NCBI GenBank assembly: GCA_024362935.1
Contig: JANCRA010000007.1
Location: 10,356,503-10,420,502 of the forward strand
Direction of reading: 5' to 3'
From: Setophaga petechia
Lineage: Eukaryota > Chordata > Aves > Passeriformes > Parulidae
DNA: 64,000 bases
The notes under the pieces were generated by a model. That model worked only from the letters and a program-made list of their open reading frames with translations. It ran no database searches and was not told where the DNA came from. Both the position numbers and the translations under genes were made by a program. Below are positions 51,806 through 64,000 of this stretch, in pieces (position 1 is the first letter of the stretch; the number at the start of each line of letters is the position of its first letter).

Positions 51806-54464
51806 GGATGTGCTTTCTGCAATGTTGCAAAATTGGAGAAGAGGTATTCAGATTATTTCCATTTGAGAAAGGCTTTAAACCTTTCAATACTTTGTTATAT
51901 TAATGAGATGCTTAGGTACCTGTGGTCTGATTATTTAATATTTTTATGTACTACTTTGCATTAAGTTGAAGTTTTTCCTGACTGCTAAGTTTAAGTAATG
52001 AGCTGCTGTTGTTGTCTTAATCTGTAAATAGTAGTGGTTTTGCCTGTCTATAGCACTGTAGAAGTAGGGAGTGAAACTCAAAGTTGTGCAAGTAAATTAG
52101 GGAGTTCTAGGTTTAGCCTAGTAGGGACTGGGCTAGAGTGAGTCTTGTTTTTTTACTTGAGGCATTGCTACAAAAATAATCTGTAGCTGAGCAAAATGTT
52201 ATTTAAATTTATTATTTATTCAAACATAAGATTTTGTTTTTCTTTACATTTCCAGAAGTTGTGGTAATAGATCTATTGGCCCATTATTTAGGATGTGAGT
52301 TTGACATGGTTTCCTAATTTGTAAGTGAAATGTACTTGGGAAAATCCTCAGTAAGTGGTACAGAGCAGTTTTCTGAGCTTCTGACTTAATAATTCTGCTG
52401 CAGAAATCAAAATATTGAATAAATTATGATAACTACTTCATGAGTAAATATTTTTAATTGCCACAAAAAGTGGTAGTGCTTATGTTTATTAGCTTTAAGG
52501 ACTTTCTGTCTCCATCTGTTTATATAGTTGCTGTGCATGATGACTGATGTTGCCAGCTGGTTCCTTCAGCTCTGTGACAGGGCAGATATAAAAAGCTTTT
52601 CATGTATACAGGAGCTGATGTCCTCATCTCTTGGTTAGGCAGTCTGTAGATACAGAGAAATTGTCAGTTCCATGTTTTGACACTGTTGCTGTCAATATAT
52701 TGATAATCAGTGTTGCCAGATAATTTAACTGATAAACATTAAATATGCTTTGTAGTGACTCTTATCCCTGTAACACCACTTCTTGTTTTCAGATGAGTAG
52801 GACAAAAAGTAACTCTCTGGAGGCAGCAGGTCTGACCCAAAGTTTGCTGAAGTCAGTAACAAATAAATCTGATTTCATTGACCTTCCCACCAACATGAAC
52901 ATTCATGATAGAGGCTTTTGTGGGTCAGTGTGAAGGCTTCTCCTTTCTCAATTCCTGTATCAGTGAGAATCTGTGTAAGCAGCTGGTTTGTGTCATTGTG
53001 GCATAATCTGTAGCTTTTGATTGCTATTCCCTCATTTCTAATTTAAAAGACAAAAGAGAGCATGGTACAGTTACTCAATCCTGAAATATTTGTGATTCTC
53101 ATTGCCCTGTTAAGTGTGTTTGAATTTACCTGTTGAAAAAGCCAGTAATGGGAAGGCTGGTAGATATACAGCATAAATCTTCCACAGATGCATTGTGACC
53201 ATGCCAGCTTTGTTCTCTTAAATAAGGTTGGGGGAAAATAAAGTACTTTAGTCAGTTTATTTCCTGGAAATTACGTTTTTTAGAAAATTCCTGTCTACTT
53301 CAGTTAACATAGCAAATATCAGTAGAAAGTGGTTGCCAGGAGTGAAATAAGAATTGTTTGAAAGTAATGTTTACAATTGAAAAATGGATTTTTTGCAGCT
53401 CTTGGTGTCCTTGGCTGTCTGGCTGAAAATTACACCCCAAATCTTTCCAGCCTGGAATCAAAGCATCAGAGGCTGCAAACCAGTTTTTTCTTGGTTTAAT
53501 ACTCAATTGATAGTCAGAACTTGTTGACATAAATGTAATGTGTATTGTTTAAATAACAAACATTAAAGCTCTTATGAACTAGAGAATACTAGTCCCCTGT
53601 AGTGCTTTTGTTTGCATTTCTCTTAGCAAAATCAACTTTAGCCTCTTTCACTTTGGAAGAGTGGTTATGGAAATCAAGATTGTTAAAATATGTTTGAAGG
53701 CTTAAATCTTCTGTGAAATATGTTGGTGGGTGAAGCCCAGATACAAAGCATTAAGAATTACCATTCAAATTTGTTGGTATAATTGAAATTGGTATTATCA
53801 GCAAACTGCAGCAGTCCATTGGCTGGTATTGTTCAACACATCATGGATTTCTTGAGGGGGGAAAAATAGCTGGTTATGCCAGATGTAAAACTGTATATGT
53901 GATATCTTTTCTTGCTCATCTTTCACAGACCTCAGGATTCTTCGTGGTGCCCACTGCATGCAGAGATCCAGCACAAAATCACTATTGGATGGTTCATCCC
54001 AGAGGAATCTCAAAATGAGAAAATAGGTCAGAAAAGGAGATATTTCTGTCTTAATTAAATTGTCCCTCCTTGAGCACACTTGAACAATTTTTGAAAACTC
54101 TGTATGGAGTTTTTCGTGATTATTATTTATTGTCTAATCTTGTCAGTGTTGGCAAGATAATGTCTAGCATACCTGTTCTACTTCATCTCTTCTAGTTTTT
54201 TCCTTTGAAAGCCAGAAGGTTGAAATTAAGCTTATTTTTAAGGAAAGGTAGGGTCCCTGCATGTCATTAGTAAGAGATTTGCTCGTTTCAGAAGGACTGC
54301 TGGATTGTGGTCTTCTGACGAAATGAGTTAAAATCACCATGGAAGTCATAAAAGCTTATCCTGGTTTCTTTTGTCTCGTCAGTTTTGCCATAAGCCTGCT
54401 GTTTTTCTTTAGTAAAGGAACACTGAATGGCAATGTAAATAATGTATACTTTTAGATTTTTCAG

Positions 54465-54516
54465 CAAAAATGCAACATGTGCAAATTAACTTCTGCATCC
54501 TGCCTAGAAAACCACC
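54465..54516 (-). repeat. Right arm of a 52-nt inverted repeat
   Basis: Read on the minus strand it starts GGTGGTTTTCTAGGCAGG. The two differences from the left arm are C/T at arm position 11 and A/T at arm position 48. The arms are 2.66 kb apart and point toward each other. No matching target-site duplication is visible outside them. Confidence 0.92.
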
Positions 54517-57103
54517 TATCATTAGAGGTCAGCTTTCTTGAACAGAGGATGCTAAGATGTTCACCTCAGGTTTTAAGGCTGCATTATCATTGTGGCATTT
54601 ACATCAATGTAACATTGGGCTGCCTAAGCAGAAATTGAGCTTCTTCCTTATGTGACCAAAAACCTCAAAGTAATAGATGAGTAGAGGAAGGATGGAGTTA
54701 GAAGCCACTCTCCTTCACTGTTCTCTTCTCCCTAAATACTTTACCCCTCACCCACACTGAACTCATGCTTGAGTGCAAGTCCATTAATGTTACTCAGTTT
54801 TAGGTGCAATTTATTCTTGTTTATTAGATGGCTAATTCAGTGAAAGTTATGTAAGTTCAAGAAGTTAATGGACCTGTTAACTTAAAGAAAAAAAAGTCTG
54901 TTACGTGGCAAAGCACTCATCTTTTTTCTCCCAGAGTCCTAAAGTCACACTAGAATATAGAATATAGGGCACTGCCTCAGGACTTAAAGTAATTCCTAAC
55001 ATTTTACAAACTAAGGTGGAGGAAGGTGATTGTGTGGGTGAGTTCTGAACAATATAAGTAAGAGAGAACTTCCTTCAAATAGTGTATGAGGTTCAGGAAC
55101 TAAACAAAAAAAATGGTTATATCAGATGCCCTGTGTTAATCCTGACTTTGAATCATTTGATTATTTTGTGCTTGTAAACCTGCACCTGAGACCTCAAGTG
55201 TGGAATAAAAGCAGAGGAGGACAATAAAATCAGGGGAGGACAATAAATCTCATATTGCAGGAAGAGAGAATTGTAGATATAGAAATCATATAACCAGGGG
55301 TGATGACTGTTAAAATCTCAAGAGGTAGGGTGAAAAGCTGGGGTGAAAAGGGTAGTTTTGTATCTTATCAAAAAGGTGAAGGATTATGCACTGGGGAATG
55401 GCAGGGCAATGTTTAAGGTATGAGTATGTAAGATTCACTCACTGAGTTCTACACATGGTTCCATGTACTGTGCAAGCAAATAAACCTTTCACTGCCTCAG
55501 TTCCCATTAAAAAAACAAAACCAGATGATAATCTATTTCCCACACCTTAAAAATATGGGGAGGACAAATACATGGAGTATTGCTTGGAACTGAGCTGGCT
55601 GTACAAACTTGTAAGGTCCTCATACCTGAATTGCTATAGGCCAGAAGTTAAGGAGTATGGGCAGAATGTATTCTTAAAGACAAATCCTGGGATTTGCTCT
55701 TCTATAAATTCATATAGTTTCTTTCCTATCAGACTTGATTTTCTTCAAGAAATATAGGAAAGTCTTTGATTATTTTCCAAAGTGCTAAGTAAAATAATTC
55801 TTGTCTTGAATGTTTATCATTTTCAGAGCATATTCAATTTACTCGTTCCTAGGAACATAAATAGCGAGGTCTAGTGGAACTGCAGTTCATTAATTTTATG
55901 TTGAAGATGATGAAAAATAGAAATGATGTAAGCTTTTGCAGGTTCTGCTGAATTAAAAGAATCCAGAGAAATTAGTAATAGAGGAATGAGTAGAAGTTTT
56001 CTTGGATTAACAAGGACTAACCATGGCTTCATCCATAAGCTACTTTAATGGGTCAGTTTGGAGAAGAGGCATAGTTGTCAAATACATTACATTGATGTTC
56101 TGCCAGCAGATTTCATTTCAATTGTTTTCACACTGTATGCTTAATATGTCTGAAAAGAAGTCAGTCTTTCAGCAAAACTTCATCCAGCAAATTGCATGAT
56201 GGCAGGTGAAGAGCAGGTAATATAGTTTGACCTGTGGTTATATTTGGTTAGAAAAATTTCTGAAATGCTAAGTAAGGTGAAATTACTCAACAATCAAAGA
56301 AAATAAATACTGGGATTGATGTGAGTTCTTTGGGAATATGCCAGTGTAGATATGATTGTGCTTTTTTTGCTGAGAATGTCAGATCAGCTTGTTTAAACCA
56401 GTGTAGTTTCTTGAACTTAGACTTGTTTTTGTTTTCTGTTTTCCCACCCTAGATCATAAAAGAGCATAAAACTGAGATAAGATGGAGGAAGGTGACTTTA
56501 TTACTCTCTAACTGCATGGATTGCTAATTCTAAAGGACCTCTGGGGAATACAAACTTTGCAGTTGGGCTGTTCCTGGCCTTCCTGTGTCCAGCAGAGGAG
56601 CCCCAGGAGGCAGAGCTCTGACTTCTCAGGTGTGAGACTTTCATTCTTACACTAAGCTCAAAGCCCTCATTGCATCAATGCTTGTGAAGCAGTACTAATC
56701 AACCCCAAAGATCAGAGGCAGGCTTTGTGCCAGTAGTTTGCTCTTGACATCTAGTGCCTGAGCTGAGAAGTCACTACTTAATTCTTAGAATAATGGGCTA
56801 GAACTACTCTTGAAGTATCATGAGTACTGCTATTAATGTGAAGCATGGTGGCAAATTTCTGTCATGGAGCTGGAAAGCCAATGTAATGTGGTAAAGCCTG
56901 CATAACTTCTACATTGGAACAGCTTCAGTCCCTGCTAAACTGTATTTTGATTTATAGAATATGAGCTATTGAGAATTTGAAATAATAGAGTTTGACCTAT
57001 TTGGGTAAAGTTTCCCCACAGCTTTCTAAAATACTGGTGTTGGCTGCAAGAGTGAAATTTTCATTCCTGAAAGGTGAATGTGAGTCAAGACATTTTTAAG
57101 GGG

Positions 57104-57155
57104 TTTTCATTTTTTCTATATTTCAAGTCTTTTCATTTTTTCTATATTTAAAGTG
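57104..57155. repeat. 26-bp tandem repeat, two copies
   Basis: A unit starting TTTTCATTTTTTCTATATTT occurs at 57104-57129 and 57130-57155, differing only at two positions near the unit end. Confidence 0.9.
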
Positions 57156-60100
57156 TTAAAGTCTTGGGCTCTGTTTGGAGAGGAAAGCTTTGCATGACAC
57201 CACTGTTGTATCCAGCAGTACAGTGTCAGTGGCTTTGCAGTGCTAAGCAGTGGAGAATGCTGTGATGGACAGCTTCCTTCTCCATGTTTGCATGCTCCAA
57301 GGAAAGCTGAGATGCCCACTAAACAGTTTGTCACTTCAGAACTGCCTGGAGAAGGGAACTGCATGGAATAGCTTCCAGGATCAGAACTTTATCCTTTAAA
57401 CTTCCCTGGATAGAAAATGTGAGTGCTTGTTTTTTAAACAGTGTATTTCCTCAGTTAAAGGGATAAGCACAGGTAAAGGGACTTGAGAGCTGCTTCCCAT
57501 TTGGGATTGGAATCTTTACTTCCTTCAGAGCTGGTAAAGTAAAACTTACTTGTTTGTCATATAGGAAGAAGTGACATCATAATGTATGAGGGAATTACAA
57601 ACTACACACTGTCATTGCACAGTTCTTAATTCTTATTATGTTACCTCTTCCCTCTTCTATATTTGCCTTTTTCAATGAGGAATGCAATTTAAGTGGACAT
57701 TGTTTTGGATGTTTTTCTTTTCAGCTTCATCAAATCAAGTTGTTGCACTTGCTCATTTTGTGAAACCTTCCATCCATACCCATCACTTACTAAATTTTTT
57801 CTCACTGTGATCAGACTGTTCAGTTTTCTGCATGGTTTTTCTGTTGGCAGCTGAAGTTCATAATATGCTGTTTATATATTGTCATGTCGTAAAGTTCCTA
57901 TTGAGAGAAGTATGTTAATATTTTGATTCTCACTTGTCTCTGAATATCTTGTATTTACTGAATGAATGCTATCTTTATTTTTGAAAAAATGCCTTCAATT
58001 ATTTTTTAATCTTGTTTCCATCGTATAAAACTAAATCTCCATTTGCTGCTTTTTAGATTTGTGCTGACAAATATGATGTCTTAGTGATTTAGTTGTATGT
58101 CTTTTATTTTTCCCAAATTTTTTTTCTGCTCCAGTCTTTCATAACAGCTTGCATGAACTGTTGCCATACCTCACTTAATGTTTTTTATAAGCACGTGGCT
58201 CCTAAACTCGCACTCATTTAGATGATGTGTTAGTTTGACCTGCAAGATAAAGTTTTAATATAAAATGTGATGTTAACATAGTTGTTGGAATGCAATGTCA
58301 GGTAATTCAGAGCATTAGCCAAGGTAGAACAAACTGTACTGCTTTCTGAATTCCTGTATCTCTGCTCTGTTGTAAAGATTACTAATCTCTAGAGAAAGAT
58401 AATGGATCACATGTTTAGTGTAATAGCTTTTTGGGTTTTCTGCTTTATCTGCTAATTTTAAAGTTTTTTAAAGTAAGCTCACATAAACAGATTTTAATGT
58501 GACATTTATTGGAAGGGAAGCCATTATGTATTTACTGTCATATGCTCAATACTGCCGAAGCTGTTCACTTACATGCCATGTGCTTCCTAACACAAGCCAG
58601 TTAAACCTGGAGTTACTCAAATCATTGGCTGGATACAAAGAGTACTTTGATGTGGAAAGGATTGCAAATTCCTTGTGTTTCTTCACCTCTAATTTTCCTC
58701 TTTCGTGCTTTTACAGAATGTACAGTTCAGGTGCATGTGTGTGGCACTAAAGCACCATGAGTCACACAGAGCAGTAGCTGTCCTTCTGTAAGTGATGTCA
58801 CTTGACAGGGAGTAAGGGTGGGCTACTAAACACTCTTCAGAGCCACCTTAGTACCAAACTCATTTGTGGGTTGGGGCATTAAATAGAACTCATGTTAAAA
58901 AGATAGATTTCTAACATTGGCACTGTCACTTCTGTTCTATGTGAAAACTTCCTGCTAGTGTTTTTTCAAAAAATGTTTTGAAGACTTTTGTGATTTTAGC
59001 TTTGTATAGCAGCTCACATGGTTTTCTGGATAAAGAATATGCTAATATACTAGTAGCCAATATTGGCCTTGTGTACATCAGTGCTATTGTTTCTATTCTA
59101 GTGAAAATCAAGTATAGAACTTGCAACACCTGGCAGACAGAAAAAGAATTGCATTTGCAAACAGGATTGCTGTTCCAATACAGAAGGTGTTAAACTCTGA
59201 GGTGACCATTTCTTTATAATCTCTACTCTCTTTGCATTATATTGCAGAAAGAAGCAATTTTTAGTTCTACTTCAGATGGGAGCAGCTTCTGCATGAAGAC
59301 AAATGAATAAATAGATAAATCTCTTTAGTTTACATCCTTAGCTCTTCATACTTCAGGAGCTTTGGAAGTTAAACAACTTAAAATTTCAGAGGCACAACTA
59401 TGTAGTACTGCAAGTAATAAAATCATTTATAAAAGTTACTGAATCAAAGGCAGCTGAGTGAAGCTACACAGCAATAGTGGCACAGTACATATAATAAATG
59501 AGGGATTGCCTCAAACATAAACTGAAGAAAATGATGTGCTTTGACTGAGAGCAAAGGTACAAGAAGGTTTTTACCAGTGGTTGTGCAGCTGTGCCCTGCT
59601 GCTACACACTGTGACTTGGAACAGTAGAGGGAGACCCAGGATGATCTGTTACATCATACCTTGAGTTTTTTGATTTTTCTTGAGGTGTTTTCAGACAACT
59701 GAATTACAATGGAAAAGGGTACAGGCCACATCGGTGTTTCTGGAATTTAATTAGTGCACTTCATTTTCATTCACATTTTGTTGAATTGTGATGATTTCCT
59801 TTTTGAGGCACAGTAGGATAGAAACTGTGATCTACCATTTTTTGAAGTATAATCAATAGTCAAATTACTTTTAATAAATAGTCAAAGTGCATTGCTGTCC
59901 TAAAGTCTGAGAGAAAAGCTACCTCTTTAAAATAAGGAAATTTGCATCTAAAAGGCACCTTTGGCTCAGTCAGCTATGTTGATAGTTACTCAGTGTCACC
60001 TGTTCCCTGTTAAAGCTTAACCAGTTTGCTAAACTAACATCCATCTAAACCATTGAAATGTGAAGGCTTATATATTAAAAAGCTAATGCTAATTTTCTTT

Positions 60101-61591
60101 ATTAATAATATCTTAATTTTTTTCCTAAATAAATGCCTGAAGACTTTAAAACTTTGTTTATGCTTCCAGAAGATTCACTGTAGTTCTCACTCACTTAAAA
60201 TAATCTGAATTTTTTGTCTTGTTTTCCTGCAGTACCCTAGTAAATTAACAACTTTCCTACTTACTGGAATAGCCATGAAAGAGTGTTTGACGTTCATAGA
60301 GCTCTGCAAAGATTGGTAGCTGTGTTCCTTCTGTGGCCACAACAAGGAGCAAGTGTGGGCAGTGAACCATCAGTGATCTTTGTAATGCTCTTCACCGGTG
60401 TACAGAGACAGTTTGGCCCAAGTCTGAAGGTTATGTTTCCTTAAGGGAGCTTTATCTCTTAAAAAATCTTCAACCTCATGGCTTAGAGATAGAAGATCAA
60501 ATCCTTTTCACTTACAGTGAAGTGTATTCTTGGGGTGTGTGCAAAAGGGAAATATTAACATAATCTTTTGCCTTTACAAGAACTGAAATTCTAGATTTGG
60601 ATATAGAAGTCATTACTGTCATACTAACATGTAGTTAACATCTCTCAAGAGTTTTGTTTAAATTACAATGCTCACATCAAAACCATGTGTTTGAACTTTT
60701 CTTTTGAGACACTGGTTCTGTAGAAATGTGTAAAGCCAGCTTTCATCTTCCTGAGATATGGAAGTACTGAGGAGATCAGCTGTTGATTGGAGTGGATTGC
60801 CAGCTCCTTTGAATATTCCAGAGTTACACTAATGATGCCACATAGGGGATGTAGCTGCACACTAGAGGCACAGATAAAATGTGCACAGTGTGGCTTGGCA
60901 TGGGGAGGGAATTGAATAGCTCTGGTGCCATGGGCTCAGTCCTGCCAAAAGGTACTTGTGGCCGTTCATGTTTGCAGCACAATTAAATGTTTGCTCTTCT
61001 GGAGGGATCCTCTCTAGACAGTGATGAAGTAAATGAAGTCATGGTTGAGCTATTGCTCTGAAGGTGTCTTCTGGCCTCCTATGGCACCTGTAATTTTGAA
61101 CAGCCCTGGAAAATGACTTGATGTAGTGGTGACTTGTGTGCTCCAATGTGACTTCTTGGACTGAGTGACTGGTTTTTCAGTTGACAGTGAACTTGAATTG
61201 TTTTTTGATGCTGGCAAATGAGCAGTGTCCCACTTGTCTTAAAGGCAAGAGGAAGTGCATCTTCTGTTCAGGTCTGTTGCTAATTTAACCACTTGTGGTG
61301 GGGAGTGAAAGACATTTTCCTGGCACTAATAGATTACTTACATGGAAATAAAATAGATTATTTTACGTAGTAAACTTAAGAATTGCACCTTTTCAATACC
61401 CTGTCTCCCACAGTGCAAAAGGACAGTTTTACCTATGGCTGTTGCCCAAAAGAGTGGTAGTATCCCATTTTTTACTATGAATGTGCAGTCAGCACATTAT
61501 AAACTTCATTATAAACTTCATCTTTTTTGAGTAAGGCTTTTGTAAAGATGGGAAAATAATATTGGTGGCATTGTATTTAAAATATTTCTTT

Positions 61592-61608
61592 TATATATAT
61601 ATATATAT
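61592..61608. repeat. TA microsatellite
   Basis: An uninterrupted alternation of T and A over 17 bases. Confidence 0.9.
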
Positions 61609-63333
61609 CTTCTCATCCTAATAAGTGAAATCTACCAGCAGTTAATCTGATGGAGATCAGGCTGTTATGATGTTTCTTTGACCAGTTACCTTGCTTTCAT
61701 CTTCAGTCCTGTATTGCTTTATCCACCTCTGTCTGTCAGGTTTCAGTCCCAACATAGATTTTCATTGGTAATGATACCTGTGGAAGATTTTCTGCAAACT
61801 AAATAGTTTTTCTGAAAAAAGCCCCAATGATGCCATTCTAATATTGAGAGATATTTTAATATGCTGAAATATATGGAACAATATCTTTCTTGACAGAAGG
61901 TGTAACAGTTAGTTGTTTCAGTTGTTTCACTCATTTTTGGGGAATGAATGTTCTTCAACTAAACGTGCATGGCACGTGTATCTTTGACCTTTTACCTTTA
62001 TCTTGCTTTTCTACTCAAAAGGTCAGTGTTCTCTAGAACTTTTGACTTCTTTTGTTTGTAGCAGCCACTGGATGCTCATATCTCCTTAATTATATGTTTT
62101 TGTGTATTGCAGAACAAAAATCAATATATAGAATTTACTTAAGGGGCCATCTTGAAAGGCACAAAGGCTGTGAGGCAGGAATTACCAAGTTAATCACAAA
62201 AGCCTACCACCTTTACTCCAATTTTCAAATACAATGAAGACTATCTCAGTGGCTGAATTGGAAGTGTATAATTAGTGTTCAGATTTTTGCATCATTTGAT
62301 TCCAAAAAATAATAATGGTAAAATAAAATGGCTGATGCAACTGATCTGTAGATGCCTTTTTTATATGATCCAAGATTGTATTTACAGAAGAACTGTCTTC
62401 ATTTCAGATCCAGGGAAATATTTTCCTTCTAGAGCACAGCTTTAGAAACTATAGGCCCTGATCCTGCTGGCAAGTAGGTACACATTAAATATTAGCAGTA
62501 GCAATGCCATTTGATTGCTTGCCTTCTTTTTGTATAATAATAGTTCAGTAATAGTTATGAAGAACAACTTGCCTCTTCTTACTCAGTATTTTGATTTAAC
62601 ATTTTTTTACAGTGTTAGGCTATGGAACTGCTTAGAACCTTGATTTCAAGTTTAAATTATTTCCCTGCTGCTGCAGGAATATTTAGGAAGGTTTCTGTTG
62701 TGTTACCTATACCATAAGTGTTCTCTATTCTAAAAGTCATCTTGTTACCTAAAGTGCTCCAGATAAGGGAAAAAAAAAAAAGGATACCTGGTGTTTTATG
62801 GCTAGGTATTGCTGAATACAGGTTTTATGTACTTGTAAACCAGCTGTACCTGTCTTGAGTCCAAATGGTATTGTGGTCCTCTGGTAATAGCCAGTGAGAA
62901 GAACTAAATAGTGGATACTGCTATTTAACTTCAATAGTAGGTACTAATAGAAATTATTTTATGGTCAATAATAACCTAAGTACCTCATTTAGAAGTAACT
63001 TTATACTTATTACAGATACTGCTGTATGCAAATGAAGGTTTGTGGTTTTCATCAATTTTGATATCAACTAGCAGAGTTCTTGCTACACCACCAGGTCTGG
63101 TTGACAGCAGCCTCTGTGCACAGTGTTCCATGTGCTGACAGTGTTATGTGTGAGCCCAATGATCATCCTGGTGTAAAACTGCATTGGCTAGACAGGGCAG
63201 CTGTGGACAGGACTACAGGCTTTACCTGAAACCTTGTATGAAAATTCAGATAAAAGGTGTTTGGTGCTTGTAAGAATCACCAAACAACAGATAACAGAAA
63301 TAAGACCTGTTCTGTTCATTTCCCCAGTGGAGC

Positions 63334-63349
63334 ATGTGTGTGTGTGTGT
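63334..63349. repeat. TG microsatellite
   Basis: An uninterrupted run of about seven and a half TG units (ATGTGTGTGTGTGTGT). Confidence 0.88.
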
Positions 63350-64000
63350 TCTCCCACATCTGTGTTCCCTTGAGTTCTTGTTAGGTGCCACCAGCCTGGG
63401 CTGCTGCAGCCCACGTAAATAAATCTCCTTGAGCTGCCATTCATCTACACACAGCATCTGCTTTGAAGCCCTCATGATGCATCCCTCACTCTTATGTAGA
63501 GTGAGTTTGCTTCAGCTACAAGGTGCTTAGCTTGAGTTCTTCTGTCAGTTTTTATTTGCCAGTGTTCCTCTCATTATGTATTTGGACCAAGCTTATTGAT
63601 TTAGCTGATAGGTGCTGTTGCTGGTATATTGATTCACTTGCAGTGCCAGCAGGAGTTGTTGGCAGAAAGATCTCCCTTTTTCTTGCACAAGTTGCAAGCA
63701 AACATGTAATGCATTCCTCACTATTCCAGAGTTGTTTCAGTTTCTGAGTGTATGAAACTGTTACTACACTGCTTGCTGTTTCTTCTTTCAAAGTTGCTGT
63801 ACAGCTGCAGTACTTGGCTTTTTAAAAAGATCTCGTTGAATTTTGGAGGGAGACTTGAGCAGCATGGTGAAAGTGCCAGAAGAGTTTCCTGTGATGGAAA
63901 CAGAATTCTGCATCAAGAAGTTTTTCTGGTTTCCCTTTGGTTGGCAACTGTCTAAGTAGCTTTTCTACTCCACAATCACATGGATTAAGCTGTTGAAAAA

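Larger units (their letters stand above)
47823..64000. other. No recognisable coding exon; probable first intron of SHLD2 or intergenic
   Basis: These 16 kb are AT-rich with only short open frames, none resembling a known protein. By human synteny the plus strand should carry SHLD2, whose first exon is noncoding and whose large coding exon lies tens of kilobases away, which would make this intronic. Nothing in the sequence proves that. The stretch contains the inverted arms at 51754 and 54465, a 26-bp tandem repeat at 57104, and TA and TG microsatellites near 61.6 and 63.3 kb. Confidence 0.45.

Noticed and set aside
53798..54079. 93-codon minus-strand frame between the inverted arms, considered as a transposase remnant
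   Set aside because: No catalytic motif of any transposase could be seen and the frame is isolated, so it is mentioned only as content of the arm interval.
63334..63480. TG repeat followed by AATAAA, considered as an LTR end
   Set aside because: No paired terminal dinucleotides or target-site duplication were found; listed only as a microsatellite.

Overview
The window is vertebrate nuclear DNA, almost certainly avian. It has spliced genes with GT-AG introns, CpG-island promoters, AATAAA poly(A) signals, and at least one fragment with the typical 3' end of a CR1 LINE, the main bird retrotransposon. No bacterial, phage or organellar gene is present, and I found no CRISPR array, tRNA or rRNA.

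Three protein-coding genes can be assembled exon by exon. Two small plus-strand genes come first: ADIRF (three coding exons, 3146-5805, 76 aa) and a FAM25-like gene (three coding exons, 12180-15359, also 76 aa). GLUD1, mitochondrial glutamate dehydrogenase, follows on the minus strand (13 coding exons, 47168 down to 19575, 555 aa). The order ADIRF > FAM25 > < GLUD1 matches human 10q23, so this is a conserved block. An AATAAA at 48-53 may be the tail of the next upstream gene, which by synteny would be SNCG.

Layout: 1-3.0 kb intergenic; 3.0-6.27 kb ADIRF with a TATA promoter; 6.27-12.1 kb spacer holding an 11-bp minisatellite, a 12-bp telomere-like repeat, a duplicated CArG box and a CpG island with no assigned gene; 12.1-15.44 kb FAM25-like gene; 15.44-17.7 kb convergent spacer; 17.7-47.25 kb GLUD1; 46.4-47.64 kb CpG island at the GLUD1 5' end; 47.64-64 kb with no recognisable coding exon. 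By synteny the last stretch is probably the start and first intron of SHLD2 (FAM35A), which lies head to head with GLUD1 in human.

The main biological observation is that ADIRF and the FAM25-like gene look like tandem paralogues. They have the same protein length, the same two intron phases, a middle exon of exactly 63 nt in both, similar TATA-to-ATG spacing, and the same 11-residue alanine-rich amphipathic periodicity, reminiscent of synucleins. The main unexplained DNA structure is a pair of 52-nt inverted arms (50/52 identical, 36 nt perfect) 2.66 kb apart at 51754 and 54516.
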